NCBI RefSeq assembly: GCF_026314945.1
Contig: NZ_CP111121.1
Coordinates: 3,968,001 to 4,032,000, forward strand
From: Chryseobacterium fluminis
GTDB lineage: Bacteria; Bacteroidota; Bacteroidia; Flavobacteriales; Weeksellaceae
Reading direction: 5' to 3'
Length of the DNA: 64,000 bases
In this document: positions 55,131 to 63,018 of the stretch, piece after piece
Layout of the letters: each line of letters starts with the position of its first letter
Position numbering within the stretch: the first letter of the stretch is position 1
Translations under genes and position numbers: made by a program
Notes under the pieces: generated by a model
What the model saw: only the letters and a program-made list of their open reading frames with translations
Database searches by the model: none
What the model was told of the DNA's origin: nothing

Positions 55131-55158
55131 TTTGATATGAATTAATTGTATATATTTG
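55131..55158 (+). promoter_or_regulatory. Bacteroidota-type promoter before the GG-leader peptide
   Basis: TTTG at 55131-55134 and TATATTTG at 55151-55158 fit the -33/-7 elements (TTG and TAnnTTTG) with a 16-nt spacer, slightly short. They lie 27 nt before the peptide's ATG. Confidence 0.5.
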
Positions 55159-55185
55159 AAACTTAATTTTAAAAAACATACAATT

Positions 55186-55356
55186 ATGAAAAAATTAAAA
55201 AAGTTAACTCGTGAAGACCTTAAAACTGTAAAAGGTGGAGCTAAACAAGTGTGGATTGCAGAATTTTGTGGTCAGACTGCTACAACAACTCAAGATTGGA
55301 CACCACAACAAGCAAATCAGTGGCTGGCTAATCTTGAAGCAAATTACTGTAATTAA
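55186..55356 (+). CDS. bacteriocin-like GG-leader peptide (Chryseobacterium-type leader)
   Basis: This 56-residue peptide has the leader MKKLKKLTREDLKTVKGG, characteristic of many small secreted-type peptides of Chryseobacterium, and a 38-residue core with two Cys (FCGQ and the terminal YCN). The ATG at 55186 is preferred over 55156, as the leader begins there and the -7 element overlaps the upstream start. Its leader differs from that of the peptides at 54-462. It precedes a GLPGLI gene by 80 nt. Confidence 0.8.
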   Translation: MKKLKKLTREDLKTVKGGAKQVWIAEFCGQTATTTQDWTPQQANQWLANLEANYCN

Positions 55357-55436
55357 TATTTGTTCATATTAATTATTTGCACTTATGACCTAATAAAGTT
55401 ATAGGTGCATTTTGCTTTACAATTAAAGATAATTCT

Positions 55437-56288
55437 ATGTATTATTATAAAAAACTATTTCAATTATTAGCCTTATTTTTTAGTATTTTATTTTTTTCTC
55501 AATTGCATAAAAAAGATACTCTGCGTGGTGAATTTACCTATTTATTAAAAGCTAAATTGAATACATTAACTCCTGATTATAAATATGAAGAATTTTTTTC
55601 ATTGCAGATAGGTGATAAACGCGCATTTTTTGCGAGTATTCAATCACTGAAAAGAGATTCAGTATACCAAGCACTTCCAATAAAAAATTTAGAAAATGGA
55701 GCAAAGCTATTAAGTTCAAAAGGAGTATCCGTTCCAAAAACAAAATTTTCCTTTACCATAATACAATCAAATGAAAATATACAGTATTTTAATTTAGTTG
55801 GAATGTCAATACTCACCTATAAAGAACCAATAATAAAAAATTGGAAACTTATAAATGAAACAAAAATTATCAATACAATCAATTGTAAGAAAGCAGAAGT
55901 TACTTTTAAAGGTCGTAATTGGATAGCATGGTATTCTCCTGAAATTCCGCTGCCTTATGGTCCATATAAATTTAGAGGTTTACCAGGATTAATTGTCAAA
56001 ATAACAGACGACAAAGGAGATTATGATTTTGAACTAGTAAAATCTATACCTGCATCTAAATTAAAAAATAAATTAATTACCATTAAGAAAAGTAGGTATA
56101 CCGACGCTATAGAAACTACTCGGCCTAAATTTGAAAAAGCATTAAAAGATGCTAATGCGAATTTAATTGGTGCACTTCAAAGTTCTCAAACAACAATTAT
56201 ACAAGGCCAGGAAATTATAAGACAACGACAAAAAGAAAAAGAAGAAAATAAAAAATACGAAAACCCAATAGAATTAGAACGAGATTAG
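55437..56288 (+). CDS. GLPGLI family exported protein
   Basis: This 283-residue protein has a signal peptide (ending FFSQ) and the family's name motif in YKFRGLPGLIVKITDD, preceded by WYSPEIPLPYGP. The family is confined largely to Bacteroidota and has no established function. The C-terminus is highly charged (REKEEENKKYENP type). It follows the GG-leader peptide and may be cotranscribed with it; both are AT-rich. Confidence 0.85.
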   Translation: MYYYKKLFQLLALFFSILFFSQLHKKDTLRGEFTYLLKAKLNTLTPDYKYEEFFSLQIGDKRAFFASIQSLKRDSVYQALPIKNLENGAKLLSSKGVSVPKTKFSFTIIQSNENIQYFNLVGMSILTYKEPIIKNWKLINETKIINTINCKKAEVTFKGRNWIAWYSPEIPLPYGPYKFRGLPGLIVKITDDKGDYDFELVKSIPASKLKNKLITIKKSRYTDAIETTRPKFEKALKDANANLIGALQSSQTTIIQGQEIIRQRQKEKEENKKYENPIELERD

Positions 56289-56397
56289 CCGCTAGCTAAT
56301 CTTTTTCGTTTGTTGACTTTAAGTTACTCAATGCATCAGTTGAAGAAATATTCTTATAAATGAAGTGATCTTGACTTATTAAAAAAAAATAGATTAG

Positions 56398-57285
56398 TTG
56401 TTTGCTATAAAAAAAGGGATTAGGAAATTAGTGCCGCTAAACAAAAAAAAATCCTATCCCTTGTACCAAGTACTAAGCAAAGATACAATAGAATTAGAAA
56501 TTGCACCTTATATTCCAATTGGAAAAAGAGGTTTCAAATCAAAAGCACCTATTTGTGAGATTATTAACTGTATTTTATATAAACTTAAAACAGGCATTCA
56601 ATGGTATCTTTTACCTGTTTTACAATTGTTCAGTAAAGAAGTTCTACATTATAAGACAGTTTTCGGCTACTACCGTCAATGGTGTAAAGCCGGAATATGG
56701 AGAGCCTGCTGGAGTGGTATTTTACAAAACAATAAATCAATGATCGATTTGTCCAGCGCAGATGTAGACGGCAGCCACACTCCGGCGTTAAGGGGAGGTG
56801 AAGCCGTTGGATATCAGGGTAGGAAAAAGCGTAAAACAACTAATGCCCTTTATTTGTCGGATCGAAATGGCTTGCCACTGGCCATGTCGATCCCTGTGTG
56901 TGGAAATCATAACGATTTGTTTAATATTGAAAAACATTTTACAGAAATGACCAATTTTTTACAGGAGTCGGGTATCTCATTGGATGGTCTTTTTGTGAAT
57001 TTTGATGCCGGATTTGATGCGGAGAATCTACGTTTAAGAGCGTCAGAATTGGGGATAATAGCCAATATTGCTCATAATAAAAGAAACTCTAATACAGATA
57101 ATGACCATTATTTTGATCATCAACTATACAAAGAGCGATACGCCATAGAAAGAACAAATGCCTGGCTGGATAGTTTCAGATCGGTGCTCAACAGGTTTGA
57201 TACCACCATTACCAGCTGGATAGGATTTAATTATTTAGCTTTTATTGTTATTGCCTGTAAAAAGATGATGAAAAAGTCGAGATGA
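56398..57285 (+). mobile_element. IS5-like insertion sequence transposase gene
   Basis: The frame encodes a DDE transposase of up to 295 residues: DVDGSHT (first Asp), FDAGFDAENLR (second Asp) and ERYAIERTNAWLD (Glu), with a YREK-like helix at the end. No ATG opens the frame; TTG 56398 or TTG 56461 (giving about 274 residues starting YQVLSKDTIELEIAPYIP) could serve. I could not find convincing terminal inverted repeats or a target duplication in the flanks, so the element's limits are unknown. It separates the GLPGLI gene from short peptide genes. Confidence 0.8.
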
Positions 57286-57309
57286 GTTCAATATATAAAT
57301 TTCAATAAT

Positions 57310-57459
57310 ATGAAATCCTTAAAAGAATTTATCAACGAACAATTAGAAAGCCCAATCGAAAACCCTATAAAGGAAGAACAAAATCCTGAAGTTAATCAAA
57401 CAAACATTCAAGAAGCTGGATAACCAAATTCTGAAGAACCTGCATCAGAAGAAAAATAA
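57310..57459 (+). pseudogene. short peptide gene MKSLKEFI..., interrupted by TAA
   Basis: A 37-residue frame starting MKSLKEFINEQLES ends at TAA 57421-57423; the same frame then continues PNSEEPASEEK to a second stop at 57459. It would give a 49-residue acidic tail protein without the first stop. Its N-terminus resembles that of the peptide at 57493-57654. I do not know its function. Confidence 0.4.
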
Positions 57460-57492
57460 AGTATTTTTTATAATCTGACGAAATAAGATACT

Positions 57493-57654
57493 ATGAAATC
57501 GTTAAAACAAGCAATACAAGAAAGCCTTCAAATTAACGAAAGCAAGCAATTTGATAGTAAAAAACTATTGTCAACATTAATTGATGAATACCCTTATTTA
57601 AATGATATGAAACTTATAATTATTTTGTTATTTGTTATGATTTTGAAAATTTAA
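57493..57654 (+). CDS. short peptide MKSLKQAI..., unknown
   Basis: This 53-residue peptide opens with MKSLKQAIQESLQINES, echoing the one at 57310, and ends in a hydrophobic stretch (LIIILLFVMILK) that could span a membrane. The shared start suggests a common targeting or docking helix. The C-terminal part may itself be a truncation product of a longer protein. No family is recognised. Confidence 0.4.
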   Translation: MKSLKQAIQESLQINESKQFDSKKLLSTLIDEYPYLNDMKLIIILLFVMILKI

Positions 57655-57766
57655 AATCATCGATTGGTACATCATTATATATAATTATCTTTAAAAAGAA
57701 GAAACAGAAAATACTATTTAATTCATAATGATTCAATTAAAAATTTTATTCTCTCAGAAATAATTT

Positions 57767-57774
57767 TATTTTTG
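57767..57774 (+). promoter_or_regulatory. possible -7 promoter element TATTTTTG
   Basis: It matches TAnnTTTG and ends 4 nt before the ATG at 57779, which would make a nearly leaderless transcript. No clear -33 element is present. Confidence 0.3.
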
Positions 57775-57778
57775 TTAC

Positions 57779-58444
57779 ATGATGCCAACCGAATGTCCCT
57801 TTTTAGATACCCTGTTTCTGCTTCGGAAGGAGGAGTGTATCACTGTTTATACAGATATTCAGGAGATTTCCAGAAAAGAAGAGCAGGACGCTGCAGCATA
57901 TTTTGAATCTGAATTTCAGAAAGAAAGATTGGAATTTCTCTCGGACAGCATAGACTGCGACAGTGAAACGGCAGTGTGGGCGGGAAAAGTGTTTTATCAT
58001 AGTGCACAGCTACATCTGATAAGAGGAAATACCGCAAAAGATTTACATACATTAATTCCGGCATTTAATGGAAAAACAGGCGTATCAGCTATATTATCTG
58101 CAGATCTTTCACTGAGATTTTTACCACAGATGATAGCTGTCCTGAAAAATGCTGACCCACAGGATCCTCTGATAACAATGCTTGAAAATATTTTAAAACA
58201 ATTTCATTATTCAGGAATAGGACTTCAGCTTGATCTGGAAAATGTAAGATGGGAAGAAGAACTAAAAGATAAAACCTACCGGAAATTGTACCTGGAAAGA
58301 ATTGTAGATAAAAAGGCTTATCATCTGGCAGGAATTCCCTATATCTTTCAGTTGCTGACCGCTGAATTCGGAATATATAAGGATATTTTCTGGCGAGAAT
58401 TAAAAATAAACCCAAAGGATAATGAGCAAGGAAACAGTATTTGA
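57779..58444 (+). CDS. unknown protein heading the MoxR-vWA-propeller cluster
   Basis: This 221-residue soluble protein is mostly alpha-helical by composition and has no motif I recognise. It contains segments such as FYHSAQLHLIRGN and LKQFHYSGIGLQLDLENVRWEE. Position and orientation make it the first gene of the MoxR/vWA/bpX run, so it is likely one of that system's accessory components. Start ATG 57779 or 57782. Confidence 0.6.
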   Translation: MMPTECPFLDTLFLLRKEECITVYTDIQEISRKEEQDAAAYFESEFQKERLEFLSDSIDCDSETAVWAGKVFYHSAQLHLIRGNTAKDLHTLIPAFNGKTGVSAILSADLSLRFLPQMIAVLKNADPQDPLITMLENILKQFHYSGIGLQLDLENVRWEEELKDKTYRKLYLERIVDKKAYHLAGIPYIFQLLTAEFGIYKDIFWRELKINPKDNEQGNSI

Positions 58445-58775
58445 TTTGATCAAAGATCTCACAAAAGAAAATTTTCTTACATGCAGAGAATTAGTCATTA
58501 CCAGTCCGGACTAAAATTCTCACTCTGATGACGTGGATATTATGGAAAAGCTTTACCAGATTAAAGAATAAAGAAAAAAACATATTCAGCAGAGGTTAAT
58601 GAAAAATGAAGGTAGATATCCCGATGTTTTAACATTGGAAGACGGATCTGAATTGTATTTTGATATTACCGATGCGCATCAGAGAATCGCCTTTTTGTCT
58701 GGAAAAAAGATAAAGATGCTTAAAATAAAGAAGAAAAACCGGAAAATAAAAACCGGTGGAATTTTTAAAATCTAA
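58422..58775 (+). pseudogene. small cluster gene broken by two in-frame TAA codons
   Basis: From ATG 58422 one frame runs to 58775 (117 codons) and is interrupted by TAA at 58512-58514 and 58569-58571. The three segments read as one plausible protein: MSKETVFDLIKDLTKEN..., then a short acidic part with DDVDIMEKLYQIKE, then MKNEGRYPDVLTLEDG...YFDITDAHQRIAFLSGKKI. The last part (ATG 58599, 58 residues) could be translated alone. It overlaps the preceding gene by 23 nt and moxR follows after 3 nt. Two stops make a single base-call error less likely here than in the other broken genes. Confidence 0.55.
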
Positions 58776-58778
58776 TTA

Positions 58779-59912
58779 ATGACTCAAAACATAGAAAAAT
58801 TAAACACAGTTCTTACCTACGTTAAAGATACCTTTGTCGGTAAAAATGACGTCGTCGACTTATTGGGAATCTGTTTGCTGGCAAGGGAAAATGCCTTTCT
58901 GTACGGTCCTCCCGGAACCGCAAAATCAGCTATTGTAAGAACCTTGGCAAAAACCGTAAAAGACGGTAAAAACTTTGAATATCTTTTGACCCGCTTTACC
59001 GAACCTAACGAGATCTTCGGACCATTTGATATCAGAAAATTAAAGGAAGGCGAACTGCTTACCAATACAGATGGCATGATGCCGGAAGCGTCTATGGTTT
59101 TTCTGGATGAGATTTTCAACGCGAATTCTGCCATTCTGAACTCGCTTTTAATGGCCTTAAATGAAAAGATTTTTAAAAGAGGAAAAGAAACGAAAAATCT
59201 TCCGGCACTGATGTTTGTGGGAGCAAGCAATGTTCTTCCCGAGGATGAAGCACTGAATGCCTTATTCGACCGTTTTCTGATCAGAATTAAAGTAGATTAT
59301 GTGAATCCGGATCTTCTTCAGCAGGTACTTTTAGCCGGAAGGAAACTTGAAAACAATATTTATACGGAAACCCCTGAAATTCTGCCGCATGAGATCACAG
59401 AACTTCAGCATCAGTGTAAAACCATAGATCTTAAACCTATTTATGAGGTATATCTGAACACCATTATCAGTCTCAGGAATACAGGAATAGCGATTTCAGA
59501 CCGAAGAGCCGTAAAACTTCAGAATCTGATTGCGGCAAGCGCTTTAATCTGTGGTCGTGGTGAAGCCATTCTTTCAGATTTGTGGGTTTTGAAACACATC
59601 TGGGATACTGAAGAGCAGATTGAAATTCTTGAAGGAATTATTAACAGAACGATTGAAAAAGAAGATCACCCGGCATCTCATCCGCAGGCTTTGCAGAACA
59701 AGACGCCGAATCCGGAGGAAGTAATGAAAGACATAAAGATTTTGGTGGAAAAATGGAACAGTGAAACTTTGAGCTTTGAAGAACAAAATGTAATTAAAGA
59801 CAAATTGCGATACCTTCAGACACGCTGCGACTGGATCGGAAATTCCGAACAAAAACAATATATTCAACAGGAAATCGAAAGTCTATGGCAAAAGATTCTT
59901 CAGACAGTGTAA
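58779..59912 (+). CDS. MoxR/RavA-type AAA+ ATPase
   Basis: This 377-residue ATPase has Walker A GPPGTAKS (43-50), the MoxR-type TRFTEPNEIFGPFD loop, Walker B MVFLDEIF, sensor GASNVLPEDEALNALFDRF and an arginine/sensor-2 region (ISDRRAVKLQNL). MoxR proteins work with vWA proteins as chaperone-like machines; in bpX ternary systems they pair with vWA and beta-propeller proteins in predicted conflict or signalling roles. The next gene starts 28 nt before its end. Confidence 0.9.
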   Translation: MTQNIEKLNTVLTYVKDTFVGKNDVVDLLGICLLARENAFLYGPPGTAKSAIVRTLAKTVKDGKNFEYLLTRFTEPNEIFGPFDIRKLKEGELLTNTDGMMPEASMVFLDEIFNANSAILNSLLMALNEKIFKRGKETKNLPALMFVGASNVLPEDEALNALFDRFLIRIKVDYVNPDLLQQVLLAGRKLENNIYTETPEILPHEITELQHQCKTIDLKPIYEVYLNTIISLRNTGIAISDRRAVKLQNLIAASALICGRGEAILSDLWVLKHIWDTEEQIEILEGIINRTIEKEDHPASHPQALQNKTPNPEEVMKDIKILVEKWNSETLSFEEQNVIKDKLRYLQTRCDWIGNSEQKQYIQQEIESLWQKILQTV

Positions 59913-60628
59913 AAGAATTCTGGGCAGAGCTTCCCCGGGCAAATAAAGATTTTTTAGGCTCGATACGGGACTGGAAAAATATTCAGATGGCGGTAGAAGA
60001 AGAAGTGATATGGCTGAAAGGTTTTACTGATGAGCAGGCTGCCTCATCACAAATCAGGCAGTTTCCTGATTTTTTGTTGTATGAATTAAGAGAAGGTCTT
60101 CTATTTCGCAGGGATGCCCTGGTACCGAGTAAGAAAGTACGGACAGCTTTGTTTTGGTCACCCATTGACAGAGCTTTAAGACTAACTTTTCCTCCTTCCA
60201 ATCAGAATTTTTTCGGCATTGATGAGAAAATCCAGGTCAGACTGCAGCCCAGTGACGAAGAGCAGCCTGCCTATGCTTTGCTGAGTTCAATAGAGGAAAT
60301 CAAAGAAACGGTTATCGCTTTACCCAAATTCAAAGCGGAAAAAATGAGCTGGATTGTGATTAATGATAAAGCATTATTCCTCGGAACTCCACTGCTGAGC
60401 TTTCCGGGAAAAACCTACTGGACGAAAGACGGACATCTTTTGCCGTCGGGTTTTGATTTCGAATTCAGAAATCTGAGCGTTTTATTACAGAGAAAATATA
60501 ATGCAGATCACGGGCACTGGCTTTTATGGAATGAAAACGGAAGTGTTTTAGCCCTCAGTAAAAAAGATTTCCGGAAACTGTCTGTAAGCTCGTTTCGTCT
60601 GACTGAAAAAGCAAGAGCATGGAACTGA
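59885..60628 (+). CDS. bpX-like component of the MoxR-vWA-propeller system
   Basis: This 247-residue protein overlaps moxR by 28 nt and the vWA gene by 10 nt, so the three are coupled. It has a hydrophobic/beta pattern with LVPSKKVRTALFWSPIDRALRLTFPPSNQNFFG and a final part like a propeller-type WIVINDKALFLGTPLLSFPGKTYW. Placement and character fit the bpX small subunits of MoxR-vWA-beta-propeller ternary systems; the subgroup cannot be fixed without a profile search. Confidence 0.65.
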   Translation: MAKDSSDSVKEFWAELPRANKDFLGSIRDWKNIQMAVEEEVIWLKGFTDEQAASSQIRQFPDFLLYELREGLLFRRDALVPSKKVRTALFWSPIDRALRLTFPPSNQNFFGIDEKIQVRLQPSDEEQPAYALLSSIEEIKETVIALPKFKAEKMSWIVINDKALFLGTPLLSFPGKTYWTKDGHLLPSGFDFEFRNLSVLLQRKYNADHGHWLLWNENGSVLALSKKDFRKLSVSSFRLTEKARAWN

Positions 60629-63018
60629 TAGAATATTTCCAATCGTATGAAAATTATTTCTGGGAATGGGAGACCGATAACGATCTCCGTGACAATTCCG
60701 GGTACCATGAAAATAACCTTGTTTCTATTCCGAATGTAGGAACCATTGCCTACAGACCCTATCTAATCGAGATTTTAAAGGAACTGCAGGGGCAGGGAAT
60801 TCCTCCGTTGGGGTCCTTACTTTTGGTAATGTACGCCACTCAGGAAGGATATTTAAATCTTGATGGAGTTTTTTATTTTTTAAGAAGATTAAAAAAAGAG
60901 GAAAACAATCAGATTAATGATAACATAAAAGATGCCTGCTTATTTTTAGAAAATTTAAGTAAAATAGGAAGATCTCTTAAAAAAGGACAGAACAGGATCA
61001 ATCTTTTGCAGACTATTTTCAAAGATTCTCATTATTTGATGTCTGCAGAAAAATCCGGATATATCATCAAGAGCTTCAATAGAGGGCCTCAGGAATTATT
61101 TCATGCGGCCATTAAAATCCCGCTGACTGATGCTGTAATATCAAAAGATATCCGGACGCTTTCGTTACTCTATAAAAAATATCCCACGACAGAAGCGATA
61201 GTAAATGCCATGCAGGGAATAGGGAGCGAGCCTGAGCTTGATGCAGAAATTACAGATGAAGTGGTCGCTGCAGAATCAGGCCGTGGTTTTATTGAAGAAT
61301 TGACTGAAGAGCCTAAAACTTTTCAGGTCGGAAGCTTAATTAAAAGAATATGGAGCGGACTGAAAATCCCCATGCGCGATCTTTCACCGGGAGAACAGCC
61401 CATTGGAGGAATTTCCGATATGGCAAATAAAGGTGAGTTCCACAGAATGCTTTTATCCGAATTTGCCAATGAAGATGAGGTCTTCATGAACCGCGTGGCC
61501 AATAACGAAGCCTTATATATTCAAAGGGAAATTCCGCCGGAAGAGAATGTTTTTGAAAGAATTATTTTAATAGATACTTCCCTGAAAAATTGGGGAACGC
61601 CGAAGGTTTTGGCTTTTGCATCGGCTATTGCAGTAGTCAGACATCCGAAAGCACATTCAGAATGTAGAGTTTTTGCGCTGGGACAGACCGCGATCCCTGT
61701 TTCCCTGAATAATATCAGCGAGGTCATCGAAAATCTGAATCTTGTCAGCGGAATTCTGGATATCTCGGAAACGCTGGAGACTTTTTTTCAAAAAGTGCAT
61801 ACCGAAAAAGATCTGGAGGTATTTTTTATAACCCATCATGAAAATCTGGTCCATGAAAAATTACAGAAGGTCATTCAGAAAAACAGGAATAAACTTAAAT
61901 TTCTAATCACCACGTCTGCTGACGGTGAACTGAATTTTTATAAACACCATCAGGGAACCAGAAAGCATGTCCAGAGAATAGTGCTGCCTTTACAGGAATT
62001 GTGGTCGGATCCGCCTAAAAATAAACACAAAAGATCAAATACCTCCACTCAGAAAGGCAATAAAACGGAGGTGCCTCAGAATTACCCGATATTGTTTCCG
62101 ACTCCTCAAAATCAGATCACCCGATTTATGCATGAAGGAGAGTACTTTATTCTGAGCAGTAAAAAACAACTGTTAAGAACGTATTTATCAGATAATTATT
62201 ATAACAAAACGTATTATGATCACTATAGGACATTCCACGGATGCTCCGTGTTGTTTGATGAAATTTCCATAAAAGATAAAGGCATATTTGCCCTGGCGAA
62301 AAATAAACAGCATGAATTTATACTGTGCCAGTATCAACCGGATAAAAAGCTGCTCTCAAAACTTAATATCAATACAAAGGAATATTCTGAGCTGAATGTA
62401 ACAGGGTGGCATATCCCTTCCCATTTTGAATTGATTTATTTTAATAAACATTTTTACCTGTACGGAGAGAAAGCAGATTCGTTTTTTGAAATTAATATAG
62501 AAGGGGATGTTTCTTTACAGGCCGTGGATCGTGATCCGGAAATTGAGAAAAATACAGCTAAAGTGAAGGTTGAGGTAGGAAAATTACTGAATAATAAACA
62601 TCAAATTCTAAGCAACTTTACGCAGATCGGAATCAATAAAAATGATAATCTGGTGATTTCACAAAGTGAGCTGATGACCATGTATAACAGTTCTATCTGC
62701 TTATACAGAAATAAATCGGCCATGAAAGTTGTGGCCAGTCAGAATAAAAATAAATTTACTTTTTCAGATGGAAGTGAGATCATTGCCGATTCCCGGGGAA
62801 TGCTGACTTTCAGAAGTATCAATGCCAATATCCCGATATTTTATATGCCCACTGTAAAATTCAGTGCTGCGGCGCTGGCAACGGAAACCGAATTTGGAGG
62901 ATCTGAGTATTATTTGCCTGAAAGCACCTTGTTAAAAGTGAAGACGATACAGGAAATGTGCGAAGATTATTTACATAAATTTATAGATCACGTGCTGAGT
63001 TATGGAGTTGAGAATTAA
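60619..63018 (+). CDS. vWA-beta-propeller protein of the MoxR system
   Basis: This 799-residue protein has a helical N-terminal third (about 1-270), a vWA domain from about 310 with a degenerate MIDAS (LIDTSLKNWG, where the usual DxSxS is D-T-S-L-K), a Lys/Thr-rich linker near 470-485, and a beta-rich C-terminal half with repeated short strands (YFILSSKKQLLRTY, GIFALAKNKQHEFILCQY, HFYLYGEKADSFFEIN), as expected of a propeller. No signal peptide. It would be the MoxR client or adaptor in the ternary complex. Confidence 0.78.
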   Translation: MELIEYFQSYENYFWEWETDNDLRDNSGYHENNLVSIPNVGTIAYRPYLIEILKELQGQGIPPLGSLLLVMYATQEGYLNLDGVFYFLRRLKKEENNQINDNIKDACLFLENLSKIGRSLKKGQNRINLLQTIFKDSHYLMSAEKSGYIIKSFNRGPQELFHAAIKIPLTDAVISKDIRTLSLLYKKYPTTEAIVNAMQGIGSEPELDAEITDEVVAAESGRGFIEELTEEPKTFQVGSLIKRIWSGLKIPMRDLSPGEQPIGGISDMANKGEFHRMLLSEFANEDEVFMNRVANNEALYIQREIPPEENVFERIILIDTSLKNWGTPKVLAFASAIAVVRHPKAHSECRVFALGQTAIPVSLNNISEVIENLNLVSGILDISETLETFFQKVHTEKDLEVFFITHHENLVHEKLQKVIQKNRNKLKFLITTSADGELNFYKHHQGTRKHVQRIVLPLQELWSDPPKNKHKRSNTSTQKGNKTEVPQNYPILFPTPQNQITRFMHEGEYFILSSKKQLLRTYLSDNYYNKTYYDHYRTFHGCSVLFDEISIKDKGIFALAKNKQHEFILCQYQPDKKLLSKLNINTKEYSELNVTGWHIPSHFELIYFNKHFYLYGEKADSFFEINIEGDVSLQAVDRDPEIEKNTAKVKVEVGKLLNNKHQILSNFTQIGINKNDNLVISQSELMTMYNSSICLYRNKSAMKVVASQNKNKFTFSDGSEIIADSRGMLTFRSINANIPIFYMPTVKFSAAALATETEFGGSEYYLPESTLLKVKTIQEMCEDYLHKFIDHVLSYGVEN

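Noticed and set aside
56290..57310. Exact borders of the IS element
   Set aside because: I compared both flanks for inverted repeats and target duplication and found none that convinced, so only the transposase frame is given.
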